45,348 bases of DNA. Origin: Muribaculaceae bacterium. Its GTDB lineage: Bacteria > Bacteroidota > Bacteroidia > Bacteroidales > Muribaculaceae. A program made the position numbers and the translations under genes. The stretch spans positions 1-45,348 of the forward strand of contig JAKVKZ010000019.1 in NCBI GenBank assembly GCA_022484565.1, read 5' to 3'. The notes beneath the pieces were generated by a model that saw nothing but the letters and a program-made list of their open reading frames with translations, did not search any database and was not told the origin of the DNA. Of the stretch, positions 23,549-31,875 are shown in pieces (within the stretch, counting starts at the first letter, position 1; every line of letters starts with the position of its first letter).

Positions 23549-25411
23549 CTATTTAATAATAAACTTCTTATTTCCAATACAATAAATACCAGATTCAGAA
23601 ATTGCAAAACTATTCAGGCCTTCCTTTAATGAAAGTTTTCTGACTCTTCCATCCATATACACCAAAAGTGCTATTGAATTTGAAGGAGATTCAATCAAGA
23701 CATCATGGCCTGTAACTTTAATTTTCATTTCATCATTAACAATTCTACTGACAGATGATTTTTTAATTTCAATTTGAATATTGACATCAGGAGCATCCAG
23801 CTCATGCAACTCAGAATCAACAAGCTTGATATTTCTCAATTTTATTGGGAAGATGCCATTAAGATTAGAACCGATAGCCAAATTCACATTAAACAATATC
23901 CCATCTATTCCATTAAATGTCGTACGTACTTTCGAAGCAGCATTTATAATAAATGAACTATCGGTCCGCAATGAAGCATTGATACTATAAGTTGTGTCAG
24001 CGCGAGATGTCAATGCTACTTCATATCCATCATTCTCATTTTCTTTTATCGTTATGCTATCAGGTAATACCAATGTACACTTAAATGACGATATCCCAGA
24101 ATTGTTTATAAGACTGACCGGTAAAGTCTCAAAAGAACCTGAATGCCCTGATAAATTGGATGCAATAAAATGGTCATCTACGACCGTCACATTACAAGTG
24201 TCTGAACAATCCAAACTGCCATTAGCTGTAACTACTATTTTGGCAACACCTGAACCCACTGCAGTAACCATACCGCTATCAACAGTTACAATATTATTAT
24301 CAGTCGATGTCCAAACAATAGAATTAAGAATTGAAGAAGAAGAGATTGGCTCTACAGAGAGGGTAGCTTTAGACTTCAAATTAATTGTCAGTTCCTTTTG
24401 ATTAAGGGCTATTGAAACGGTTTTGACAGGTACAGTAACTATGCAAGAATCACACATACCAGAACCATCGGCAGCCAAAGCCTTAATAACTGCGATTCCA
24501 CCACTCACAGCAGTAACACTACCATCAGTATTGACTGTAGCAACCGATGAATTTGATGAAGACCAAATGCAACCATTAACATAAGGCTCTTCAACACTTA
24601 TAGGTGTGCCCGAAAGACTAATATTTGCGATTAATTTTTCAGAGACTCCAGCATCAAGATTAAGCAAGTTCTTGTTCAAAGTGACAGAAGTAACTTTAGT
24701 ACATGCACGTATATTTTCAAATCTATTCCAAGGGATTGTAGCAGTATATCTCGATATGGATTGTTCAGGGACAAGCAATAACACACGTGAATATAGATTA
24801 TTGTTAATATCTTTAACAAAAGTAGTGTCACACAATATAGGAGTTTCAGATCGGGCTACAATTGCAAAAGTTGCATCAGACGGATATGAAGTGTCCATGC
24901 TAAAAGCCTCATTGTCAATAGACGAGATATATTTACCAATTGCAATCTGGCGTAAACAACAAGCGTAGAAAGCAGCAGTGTCTATTTTTTCCAAACTATC
25001 GGGGAGCGAGATTTCTTTTAATTCAGAACAAAATGAGAACGCATGCTCTTCTATACTTCTTAAGCTGTAAGGAAAATTAATGGACTGCAATGGACCACAT
25101 CCCGCAAAAGCATAAGCGCCAATACACCTTATAGTATTAGGAAGAGTTACTGACGTGATTAAGCATCTACTAAAAGATTTTTCTCCTATTTTACTGACTT
25201 TATAATTTTTCCCATTAGAGCTCACATAAGGAGGAACTTCAATTGCATTTTCAGTTACAGATGTTCCACTGAAATTTGCATGCGCAACTTCAACTGACAC
25301 GCTATCTTGCAAAATGTTATAATCAAATTTACCAACAGTGAAGTCATAGGAAAAAGCCGACTCCCCTACCGTGCATAGGAACAAAAGAATAAATATTATT
25401 TTTAATTTCAT
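23549..25411 (-). CDS. secreted BspA-type LRR / BIG2 surface protein with T9SS-like tail
   Basis: 620 aa with a signal peptide (hydrophobic to about 20, then YDFTVG). Residues about 60-170 are BspA/LRR_5-type repeats (KIGEKSFSRC, IGAYAFAGCG, IEEHAFSFCSEL, IDTAAFYACC). Two bacterial Ig-like BIG2 domains follow (about 230-325 and 326-410, each ending ...VTAVSGG/VTAVGSG... then IVTV), then a beta-rich domain (about 415-555) resembling cohesin-like folds, and a C-terminal element (YMDGRVRKLSLKEG...GIYCIGNKKFIIK) like a type A T9SS sorting domain. Role: surface adhesion or glycan contact by family; ligand unknown. Its own terminator follows. Confidence 0.85.
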   Translation of the reverse strand: MKLKIIFILLFLCTVGESAFSYDFTVGKFDYNILQDSVSVEVAHANFSGTSVTENAIEVPPYVSSNGKNYKVSKIGEKSFSRCLITSVTLPNTIRCIGAYAFAGCGPLQSINFPYSLRSIEEHAFSFCSELKEISLPDSLEKIDTAAFYACCLRQIAIGKYISSIDNEAFSMDTSYPSDATFAIVARSETPILCDTTFVKDINNNLYSRVLLLVPEQSISRYTATIPWNRFENIRACTKVTSVTLNKNLLNLDAGVSEKLIANISLSGTPISVEEPYVNGCIWSSSNSSVATVNTDGSVTAVSGGIAVIKALAADGSGMCDSCIVTVPVKTVSIALNQKELTINLKSKATLSVEPISSSSILNSIVWTSTDNNIVTVDSGMVTAVGSGVAKIVVTANGSLDCSDTCNVTVVDDHFIASNLSGHSGSFETLPVSLINNSGISSFKCTLVLPDSITIKENENDGYEVALTSRADTTYSINASLRTDSSFIINAASKVRTTFNGIDGILFNVNLAIGSNLNGIFPIKLRNIKLVDSELHELDAPDVNIQIEIKKSSVSRIVNDEMKIKVTGHDVLIESPSNSIALLVYMDGRVRKLSLKEGLNSFAISESGIYCIGNKKFIIK

Positions 25412-25458
25412 AATAAAGATATTTGTAATAATAGTTCACAATTAGAAACATATAAAAA

Positions 25459-25513
25459 ATTGAAAGTGGATTAAGAATGCACTGACAAAGTACAATCCAA
25501 TACCACTTTCAAT
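25459..25513 (-). terminator. terminator of the 25.5-28.0 kb surface-protein gene
   Basis: ATTGAAAGTGG (25459-25469) pairs with CCACTTTCAAT (25503-25513); on the minus strand the hairpin is followed by TTTTTTAT. Confidence 0.8.
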
Positions 25514-25526
25514 TATTGTTAACAGC

Positions 25527-27956
25527 TTACTTGATGACAATTTTGCCAGAATAATTATTAATCCTTACAACATAAATGCCACTGGGCAAGCAACTGATAT
25601 TAAGCTCAAAATCGCCAGACGCAATGGCTGAATTAAATAAGCGTCCATCAATGCTGAAAATCTTGATGCTACTATTCTCTTTCAGATTTTCAAATATCAG
25701 ACTATTGCCTACCTGATGGTATATTGGCTTAATATTAATTAAATTGTTTACTACACCTGTAATCACAGATGTGGTAACAGGGCGGACTGACAATCCAACA
25801 TACCTATCAGTATAACTAATAAAATGGTCTGTTTCATGAAGGTGCAGAGCTTCACCATAAACTCCGCCAAGAAGATTGCCACCCCATAAAAAGCATGATT
25901 CACCTATCTCATTGAATAATGTACCTTTTCTATTACCAGCTGCTGGTATAAAGATACTGTTACCATTAGGGCCTGTTGCTTTCTTTCCTTTTATACCATT
26001 GACCGTTGTCCATGCCCATGTACATTTGCTATTAAGCTCGGATAATTCATCAGTAGTTGGTAATCTCCAATTACCACCCCATTTAGCTTTGGCAATATCA
26101 TATTCCGTTCCACTTATTTCAGTTGGCGGTGTGGAACTTGGATAATCATTTATATTTGTGGATGTCTTTGACCCTGTGGCATCAGCCCAACCATATAGCC
26201 CACCATATTTTTCAGGTGATGTAGCACCGATATTGAAACTAGCCCACTTAACGCTTAAACCAAGATCAATTGCTACAGGAGAAGGCATCTTTTCAACAAT
26301 AATAATGCATGAATCAGATAAATTACTTCCATCGACTGTCGTAGCAATAATAATTGCCTTTCCTACATTAGCTGCGCTTACAAGACCATTATTGTCAACT
26401 TTAGCCACAGACGTGTCAGAGGACTGCCAAGTTACTGAATCGTTAGTCACATTGTCAGGAAGTATTTTGGCAGAAAGAGATTCAGTTTCGCCATCGAACA
26501 AAGTCAACGAATCTTTATTAATTGTAATTGAAGATGCTAATATAGTGTCAGTCGACACATAAACTGGACGAATAGTTCTTCCTTCGTATAAAAGATTATA
26601 CCCACAATCATATATTCCATTTTGATACAAATAAATATCCCATGCCCTATTTGCATCATATAATGTTCCACTCCAATAATTACCAATAGTGGTCACTTCT
26701 GTATATTCATTACCTACACGTTTACCAGCTGCCGGCAAAAAAATACTATTGCCATTAGGCCCAGTTATTTTCATACCTACTATTCCGTTTACTGATTGCC
26801 ATGTCCATGTACATTTCTTCTTAAGTTCTTGACATTCTTCATTTGTCGGCAACCGCCAATTACTGCCCCAATTAGCTTTGGCCATATCGTATTCAGTTCC
26901 ACTAATATTGCTTGGATGATTAGCACTTGGATAATCATTTACATCGGTTGATGTTTTTTTACTCGTCGGGTCAGCCCAACCAAAATATTTACCATATCTT
27001 TCCGGTGAAGCAGCACCTATATTGCAATTAGCCCACTTAACGCTCAAGCCTAAATCGACTGCTACAGGCGAAGGCACTTTCTCAACAATAATAATGCATG
27101 AATCAGATAAGTTACTTCCATCGACTGTCGTAGCAACAATAATTGCATTTCCTACATTAGCTGCGCTTACAAGCCCATTATTGTCAACTTTAGCCACAGA
27201 AGTGTCAGAGGACTGCCAAGTTACTGAGTCGTTAGTCACATTGTCAGGAAGTATTTTGGCAGAAAGAGATTCAGTTTCGCCATCGAACAAAGTCAACGAA
27301 TCTTTATTAATTGAAATTGAAGATGCCAATACTGTATCAGTTTTCTCATTGCTAATTGGCTCAATTGTAAATGAATTCCATGGACTATCTGCTTTATAAA
27401 CACTAACAGAATTTGAGGGAACATATATCACGCAGGTACCTGTCGGGTGACTGGTGTTTAATTGAATGTTTAAATTCAATGCATAAGAATCACAAATTGG
27501 AGGCTTTGCTGCCTTGCAAATTATCGACTGAAGCCCTTGGCAATTTTCTATCCCATACCGACTTATTGATGTAAGTGTGGACGGAAGTTCAAGCGATGAA
27601 AGCCCCCCACAAGCCTCAAAAGACATTTCACCTATCGTTTTAATTCCTTCAGGAATAGAAACGCTTTTCATGTTACCGCAACTTCGAAAAGCCTGAGATC
27701 CAATAGCAGTAACAGAATAAGTTGTATCATTATAGGCCACTTCAGATGGAATTACTACGGCACTTGGTATATTGATATAACTTGGAATACCATTACCATA
27801 ACTCTTTTCATTGGTTACCTCAACAGTTTTACTTAATGAACTTGTTATAGAGTAACATAAATCATTAACTTTAAAACTGTAAGGCCAAGAATCCAACGAA
27901 ACCAATAACAACAAAATGGTAAAAACCATTTTTAAATTGACTCTAAAATTTTTCAT
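25527..27956 (-). CDS. secreted BspA-LRR protein with duplicated BIG2-FISUMP modules and T9SS tail
   Basis: 809 aa from ATG 27956 (an in-frame TTG lies at 27962). Order: signal peptide (VFTILLLLVSLDSWPYS), BspA-type LRRs (about 50-150), BIG2, FISUMP/Fib_succ_major, BIG2, FISUMP, then a type A T9SS sorting domain (IFSIDGRLFNS...LPSGIYVVRINNYSGKIVIK). Both FISUMP copies have VDLGLSVKWA/IDLGLSVKWA, NWRLPT, C-T-W, TGPNGNSIF-PAAG and a final RPV. The family has been linked to a C-type-lectin-like fold. The surface location follows from the T9SS tail. A TGGAY promoter element lies about 100 bp upstream. Confidence 0.88.
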   Translation of the reverse strand: MKNFRVNLKMVFTILLLLVSLDSWPYSFKVNDLCYSITSSLSKTVEVTNEKSYGNGIPSYINIPSAVVIPSEVAYNDTTYSVTAIGSQAFRSCGNMKSVSIPEGIKTIGEMSFEACGGLSSLELPSTLTSISRYGIENCQGLQSIICKAAKPPICDSYALNLNIQLNTSHPTGTCVIYVPSNSVSVYKADSPWNSFTIEPISNEKTDTVLASSISINKDSLTLFDGETESLSAKILPDNVTNDSVTWQSSDTSVAKVDNNGLVSAANVGNAIIVATTVDGSNLSDSCIIIVEKVPSPVAVDLGLSVKWANCNIGAASPERYGKYFGWADPTSKKTSTDVNDYPSANHPSNISGTEYDMAKANWGSNWRLPTNEECQELKKKCTWTWQSVNGIVGMKITGPNGNSIFLPAAGKRVGNEYTEVTTIGNYWSGTLYDANRAWDIYLYQNGIYDCGYNLLYEGRTIRPVYVSTDTILASSITINKDSLTLFDGETESLSAKILPDNVTNDSVTWQSSDTSVAKVDNNGLVSAANVGKAIIIATTVDGSNLSDSCIIIVEKMPSPVAIDLGLSVKWASFNIGATSPEKYGGLYGWADATGSKTSTNINDYPSSTPPTEISGTEYDIAKAKWGGNWRLPTTDELSELNSKCTWAWTTVNGIKGKKATGPNGNSIFIPAAGNRKGTLFNEIGESCFLWGGNLLGGVYGEALHLHETDHFISYTDRYVGLSVRPVTTSVITGVVNNLINIKPIYHQVGNSLIFENLKENSSIKIFSIDGRLFNSAIASGDFELNISCLPSGIYVVRINNYSGKIVIK
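26250..27360 (-). repeat. in-frame 789-bp duplication of the BIG2-FISUMP module
   Basis: CAACAATAATAATGCATG starts at 26294 and again at 27083, an offset of 789 bp or 263 codons. The BIG2-coding parts (26281-26540 and 27070-27330) are almost identical in DNA, while the FISUMP halves have diverged, so the copies are either recent with fast FISUMP change or homogenised only over the BIG2 part. Confidence 0.9.
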
Positions 27957-28057
27957 ACGCAATCGTTTTTAAAATTAAAAATACTTTTTTCTTCCGCATA
28001 ACAAACCTTTGAAATTAAAATACCCAGTTATTAATGTTTAGAATTTATTTTATGATG

Positions 28058-28130
28058 CAAAAATAGGCTAATGTTTCCAATCAGCCATAATCCAAAAAAT
28101 CCTTTTGGTTCGTTTTATCCATTTCATCCA
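28058..28130 (-). promoter_or_regulatory. 9-bp-phased TGGAY repeat promoter element, copy 2
   Basis: On the minus strand: two 9-bp units (TGGATGAAA, TGGATAAAA), then CGAACCAAA, AGGATTTTT and TGGATTATG in the same 9-bp register. The 27-bp block (28084-28110) is 18 bp from TATTTTTG (28058-28065), a perfect -7 box. As in copy 1 at 11288-11397, there is no TTTG at -33 and ATTGGA sits at the same place in the 18-bp spacer. Predicted to drive the FISUMP surface-protein gene at 27956 with a leader of about 95 nt. Confidence 0.65.
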
Positions 28131-28170
28131 TTTAATTAAGATATACGCCTAATAATAAGTGCTTTATAAA

Positions 28171-28208
28171 TATAAAAACGTGCAATACCCAAATAATGGA
28201 TATTGCAC
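28171..28208 (-). terminator. terminator of the CE1-like esterase gene
   Basis: GTGCAATA (28180-28187) pairs with TATTGCAC (28201-28208); on the minus strand GTTTTTAT follows. Confidence 0.75.
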
Positions 28209-28271
28209 ACTATATATTATATCTGATAAATAGGATTCTAATTTTGACAGATATTGCTTTTAGCAATTATA

Positions 28272-29468
28272 TCAGCGGAACAGCAATGGGACAAACTCGG
28301 TGAGGTAAATGCGCCAATTACGCCAGATGTGACCACCTGCTGATTCGTAATAGGTGTATTTGAAACCGTTACGGTCGAGGATGTCACGGAAATCCTTGTT
28401 GGTCTTGTAGAGGAAATCATCCTTGCCAATGCCTATCCAATAAAGACGCGGATGCTTGGCAAACTGCGCTTTGAGTGTGGGTTCAAAATTGTCGTAGATG
28501 GGTGATTTGGCAGTGGATTCCTCACTTTGCCAAATAGCAGCAGAGAAAAGGCCGACATAATCGAAAGTGTCGGGATTGAGACGGCTGATGTGGAGCGAAT
28601 GGAATCCGCCCATGCTGAGACCGGCAATTGCACGATGACGCTTGTCGGGGATGACACGATAACGCGACTCGACAAACTTGATGATGTCGGGGAAAGAAGT
28701 TTCGAAAGTGCCTTCCATCGTTTTTGGCATCTGATAAGCAGGGACTACAAGTCCAAGAGAGGATTCGCCAGGTGCAGCCTCCTGAATGGCGTTGCCATTA
28801 GGCATGACAACAATCATTGGGACTGCCTTGCCCTGCGCGATGAGATTGTCGAGAATCTGCACTGTGCGGCCAAGAGCCACCCATGCTTCCTCATCACCTC
28901 CCATGCCATGAAGGAGATATAAGACAGGATAACGCATTTTGGTATTGGCCTCGTAGCCCGTAGGGGTATAGACCGATATGCGGCGAGTCATGCCAAGCGA
29001 AGGACTATCGTACCACACACGCGAAAGAGTACCGTGAGGAACAGAATTGACCTTGTAAAAATCGGCACGCCCACCACCGATGATGAAAATGCTCATTACA
29101 GTGGAAACATCGCGGACTTGATAGACATTGGACGGGTCGGAGACTTTGACGCCATCAATGATGAAGGAATAATAATAGAGTTCGGGAGCAAGGACACTGC
29201 TGCGGAAAGTCCATTCACCCTTTTCGTCCTTGGTTAGAGCCGCAGTATCGGGGACAGCAAAGCGGCCATAAGGTGTGTCAACCATCTTGGGCGGGAGGAA
29301 ATCGCCAGTGACACCTACCGACGTGGCATTAGGAGCCATGAGGCGGAAAGTGACGGAATTGTCGGAGTTGACCTGCGGAGAAAACGACGGTGCGCTTGTC
29401 CACAGCGACTGCTGTGCAAAGGCCACGACAGACACAAACAATGCAAGAACTAAAGCGAATTTTTTCAT
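28272..29468 (-). CDS. secreted CE1-like carbohydrate esterase (feruloyl/enterochelin esterase family)
   Basis: 398 aa. The frame extends further upstream, but MKKFALVLALFVSVVAFAQQ at 29468 is a clean signal peptide and is the start chosen. Residues about 35-130 form an early-set/CBM48-like domain (VTFRLMAPNATSVGVTGDFLPP). The alpha/beta-hydrolase part has LYLLHGMGGDEEAW, GLSMGGFHS with the nucleophile serine (about 245), and a C-terminal SAGGHIWRNWR with the catalytic histidine. Relatives remove ferulic or acetyl groups from plant xylan. The exact substrate is not visible. It is monocistronic, in a region of secreted glycan enzymes. Confidence 0.88.
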   Translation of the reverse strand: MKKFALVLALFVSVVAFAQQSLWTSAPSFSPQVNSDNSVTFRLMAPNATSVGVTGDFLPPKMVDTPYGRFAVPDTAALTKDEKGEWTFRSSVLAPELYYYSFIIDGVKVSDPSNVYQVRDVSTVMSIFIIGGGRADFYKVNSVPHGTLSRVWYDSPSLGMTRRISVYTPTGYEANTKMRYPVLYLLHGMGGDEEAWVALGRTVQILDNLIAQGKAVPMIVVMPNGNAIQEAAPGESSLGLVVPAYQMPKTMEGTFETSFPDIIKFVESRYRVIPDKRHRAIAGLSMGGFHSLHISRLNPDTFDYVGLFSAAIWQSEESTAKSPIYDNFEPTLKAQFAKHPRLYWIGIGKDDFLYKTNKDFRDILDRNGFKYTYYESAGGHIWRNWRIYLTEFVPLLFR

Positions 29469-29494
29469 GACTATAAACGTTTTAAATTGAACAA

Positions 29495-29502
29495 CAAAAA
29501 TA
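29495..29502 (-). promoter_or_regulatory. -7 box of the esterase promoter
   Basis: TATTTTTG on the minus strand, 27 nt before the start at 29468; no convincing -33 element. Confidence 0.4.
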
Positions 29503-29592
29503 ATAAAAAACGAGGGGAAATGCACGGAAAAAGGTAGAAATAGCAAAAAATGCGCATTTGGAAAAAGGCTTGACTGGCAATAAAGGCCAAAG

Positions 29593-29634
29593 TTAGCGGT
29601 AAAAAGTGCTGACAGACGCAGAAATTACCGCTAA
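29593..29634. promoter_or_regulatory. 10-bp perfect inverted repeat in the esterase/xpt divergent region
   Basis: TTAGCGGTAA (29593-29602) and TTACCGCTAA (29625-29634) are exact inverted copies separated by 22 bp. No T-run follows on either side, so it is not an intrinsic terminator. It may be an operator or a structured RNA element. The rest of the 337-bp gap shows nothing else. Confidence 0.5.
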
Positions 29635-29776
29635 GATTTGACTTGAAAGTTACGGATCAGTGATTGCATCACTCCATTTTCAGAATTTGCAGAGCAGTAA
29701 ATGCGCTGATGACACCTTTTGTGAATGCAGATTATTAAAAATGAACTTGAAAAATGAAGATACAATAAAAAAGCAC

Positions 29777-29784
29777 TATATTCG
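29777..29784 (+). promoter_or_regulatory. possible -7 box of xpt
   Basis: TATATTCG, one base from TAnnTTTG, 21 nt before the xpt ATG. No TTTG at the expected -33 position. No purine-riboswitch-like structure was recognised. Confidence 0.4.
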
Positions 29785-29805
29785 CAACACCGAAAAAACA
29801 AAGAT

Positions 29806-30372
29806 ATGGAACTACTGAACAAAAGAATACTTCAAGACGGGAGATGCCTTGAGGGAGGAATACTGAAAGTTAACAGCTTCATCAATGAGCAGATGGACCC
29901 GGAGATGATGAGCCATATAGGACAAGAATTCGGGAAACTATATGCCAACTGCGGAGTGACAAAAATAATGACGATAGAAGCCAGCGGAATAGCTCCCGCG
30001 ATAATGACAGGACTATATATGCACCTGCCAGTGGTGTTCGTAAAGAAAAAGAAGCCAAAGACAATGGGTGAAACGCTGAACACAACAGTACACTCATTCA
30101 CCAAGGACAGAAACTACAATGTGTGCGTAAGCAAGGAATTCCTGACGAGCAAAGACAAAGTGCTGATAATTGACGATTTTCTTGCCTACGGAAACGCAGC
30201 AAAAGGGATGCTTGACCTCGCAAGACAGGCACAAGCCAAAATAGTGGGGCTAGGATTCGTAATTGAAAAGACATTCCAAGGCGGTGGAGAAATGCTGAGG
30301 AAAGCAGGCTACAGAGTTGAAAGTCTGGCAGAGGTGACTTCGCTCGACGACGGAAAAATCACATTGAAATGA
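29806..30372 (+). CDS. xpt: xanthine phosphoribosyltransferase
   Basis: Cytosolic salvage enzyme: xanthine plus PRPP to XMP. At 188 aa it matches the Gram-positive-type Xpt length. The PRPP loop is [14 protein letters not shown] (about 121-134); the N-terminal [29 protein letters not shown] and the KKKKPKTM segment are typical of the family. The stop overlaps the start of the following lipoprotein gene by 4 nt (ATGA), so the two are translationally coupled. Confidence 0.93.
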   Translation: MELLNKRILQDGRCLEGGILKVNSFINEQMDPEMMSHIGQEFGKLYANCGVTKIMTIEASGIAPAIMTGLYMHLPVVFVKKKKPKTMGETLNTTVHSFTKDRNYNVCVSKEFLTSKDKVLIIDDFLAYGNAAKGMLDLARQAQAKIVGLGFVIEKTFQGGGEMLRKAGYRVESLAEVTSLDDGKITLK

Positions 30373-30800
30373 AAAGAGCGATTGACATAGCAATCGCAAT
30401 TACCGCGGTATTAATGATGCTGGGATGCACTGGCAACGGGAAGAAAGCAGAAACGACCGACAGTGACACGACAACCACAGAAACGCCCGCCAGCACAACA
30501 ATAGACACGACATCGTACAAACCCGACACTACCGCAACGACGAGCAGGGCATTGCCTACTCCAAAAGAGGAAAAGCCGAGAACCGCATACGATGAAGGAT
30601 ATGACGCAGGATATGACGACGGTGAGGATGACGGACTCAACGATGAGAGAGAAGCAAATTACTACGACAAAACAAAATATCAAGGGAAAAAGAGGAGGCA
30701 ATACAAAGCTGGATATGCAGAAGGATACAGCGACGGATATGACGAAGGCATAAATCAATACGAGGAAGGGAACGGAAACTATGACGATGAAGACTATTGA
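30369..30800 (+). CDS. small lipoprotein with GY-rich repeats
   Basis: 143 aa with a signal peptide and lipobox MMLGC (Cys about 19), so probably a lipid-anchored envelope protein. After a Thr/Ser-rich linker (about 25-65) comes a Tyr/Gly/Asp-rich region with repeats of the form GYDx[17 protein letters not shown] (about 76-87) and [15 protein letters not shown] (about 113-127), separated by a basic stretch ([13 protein letters not shown]). No function is known to me. Coupling to xpt is odd for an envelope lipoprotein. Confidence 0.75.
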   Translation: MKRAIDIAIAITAVLMMLGCTGNGKKAETTDSDTTTTETPASTTIDTTSYKPDTTATTSRALPTPKEEKPRTAYDEGYDAGYDDGEDDGLNDEREANYYDKTKYQGKKRRQYKAGYAEGYSDGYDEGINQYEEGNGNYDDEDY

Positions 30801-30805
30801 CAGCC

Positions 30806-31780
30806 CTATTCTTCGGGGCTGAAAACCCACCCCGCCCTACCGCATGAGCGGAAACGGGAATCGGCAGCACACAAAGAGCGTAAAGAAGAACTACCTATCG
30901 GCTTCTGCTCGAACATGAGACGGCTATTGTAAACATTCATAAGACTTTTTGTGGTCATAACGACACCCTTATGCTCGCTGAGAATGCGTCCTACACGAAG
31001 ATAATCATAGCTAAGATACTGAAACTTTACCTGAAAATGGCGTTTGCCGACAGGCTCAAAATAAGGATGATGAAGCAAAAGCGAATGGACAGAGGAACGA
31101 GATACAGAAATGCCGTAATCGGCAGCATAAGACTTGGCCAATGAGACAGCCTCAACAAGAGTTACAGGTGTGATGTGACGCTGCATTGCAGCATAAAGGC
31201 TACGGATGCAACCATGAAAAGCGCCGCCCTTGCCACGCCCGACAATGAAACAGCGTGACGAAACCTTATCGAGAACTTTGCCGAGACCAATAGGAGCAAG
31301 CACATCAATGGAATCAGGAGTGAAAGGGAAAAGAGTTTCACGGCAAAAATCATCGACAGTGGAAAATAGCCATAAACGCGTCTCCGCCATTATGCCATGA
31401 TGCCAACGGCGATTGATGCGGAAGGCGGAATAAATGGTTGAGCCATAGAAAAAGCGATTGATGAAATCAATGCGCATAATGGAGACCTTTGCAGCAGTCA
31501 AACCATACTTTGAGGCGACCAAAGAATCAGCTGACAGATTGCCTTCAAGGTAAAAAAGACGGACAGCATCGCAAAGAATCTGACGATCGGGAATCGCTGA
31601 AAGGCAGTTCACCACCTGACGGAAAAGGAAGATGTACTGCTCAACAAACGTCAATCCATCACGACCAATGTGAGGCAAAACCTCGACAGTAGCAAGTTCA
31701 ACGTCGGTGGCAGACACGATATGCGGCTGCCCACTGAAAAGATTAGGAATCTCGGCATCTGGAACTATTTTCCTTCGCAT
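30806..31780 (-). CDS. uncharacterised protein, possible HTH regulator
   Basis: 324 aa from ATG 31780 (in-frame TTG at 31783). No signal peptide or membrane helix. It contains basic, helix-rich segments (ILCDAVRLFYLEGNLSADSL, SKYGLTAAKVSIMRIDFIN) and a C-terminal half with features of winged helices (ISVSRSSVHSLLLHHPYF, HKGVVMTTKSLMNVYNSRL, SSSLRSLCAADSRFRSC). The arrangement suggests a DNA-binding regulator, but I do not recognise a family. It has its own -7 box and a palindrome over the transcription start. It converges on the lipoprotein gene with only 5 nt between stop codons; a CAGCCC/GGGCTG hairpin spans the junction. Confidence 0.7.
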   Translation of the reverse strand: MRRKIVPDAEIPNLFSGQPHIVSATDVELATVEVLPHIGRDGLTFVEQYIFLFRQVVNCLSAIPDRQILCDAVRLFYLEGNLSADSLVASKYGLTAAKVSIMRIDFINRFFYGSTIYSAFRINRRWHHGIMAETRLWLFSTVDDFCRETLFPFTPDSIDVLAPIGLGKVLDKVSSRCFIVGRGKGGAFHGCIRSLYAAMQRHITPVTLVEAVSLAKSYAADYGISVSRSSVHSLLLHHPYFEPVGKRHFQVKFQYLSYDYLRVGRILSEHKGVVMTTKSLMNVYNSRLMFEQKPIGSSSLRSLCAADSRFRSCGRAGWVFSPEE

Positions 31781-31793
31781 CAAATGATTTTAT

Positions 31794-31813
31794 CCGTTAG
31801 TGGCACTTAACGG
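31794..31813. promoter_or_regulatory. palindromic operator candidate
   Basis: CCGTTAGTGGCACTTAACGG: perfect 6-bp arms CCGTTA/TAACGG, and the inner AGTGGCACT is also close to palindromic. It lies just downstream of the -7 box at 31817, over the expected transcription start of the 324-aa gene, where a repressor (perhaps the product itself) would block transcription. Confidence 0.5.
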
Positions 31814-31816
31814 TTA

Positions 31817-31824
31817 CAAAGATA
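31817..31824 (-). promoter_or_regulatory. -7 box of the 324-aa gene
   Basis: TATCTTTG on the minus strand, 36 nt before the start; the -33 element is not clear. Confidence 0.5.
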
Positions 31825-31875
31825 AGGATAATTGCTGAGATTCAGCATAAAGAACGGATATAAGCAAAAAGAATC

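Noticed and set aside
25527-27956. FISUMP (lectin-like) domains as variable regions of a diversity-generating retroelement
   Set aside because: No reverse transcriptase gene or template repeat is in the window and the differences are not limited to adenine positions by eye.
29640-29805. Purine riboswitch upstream of xpt
   Set aside because: No three-way-junction pattern or conserved core bases were recognised; the leader after the -7 box is only about 20 nt.
30411-30830. Long hydrophobic minus-strand frames opposite the GY-repeat lipoprotein
   Set aside because: They mirror the repetitive codons of the lipoprotein, which has a proper lipobox and is coupled to xpt.
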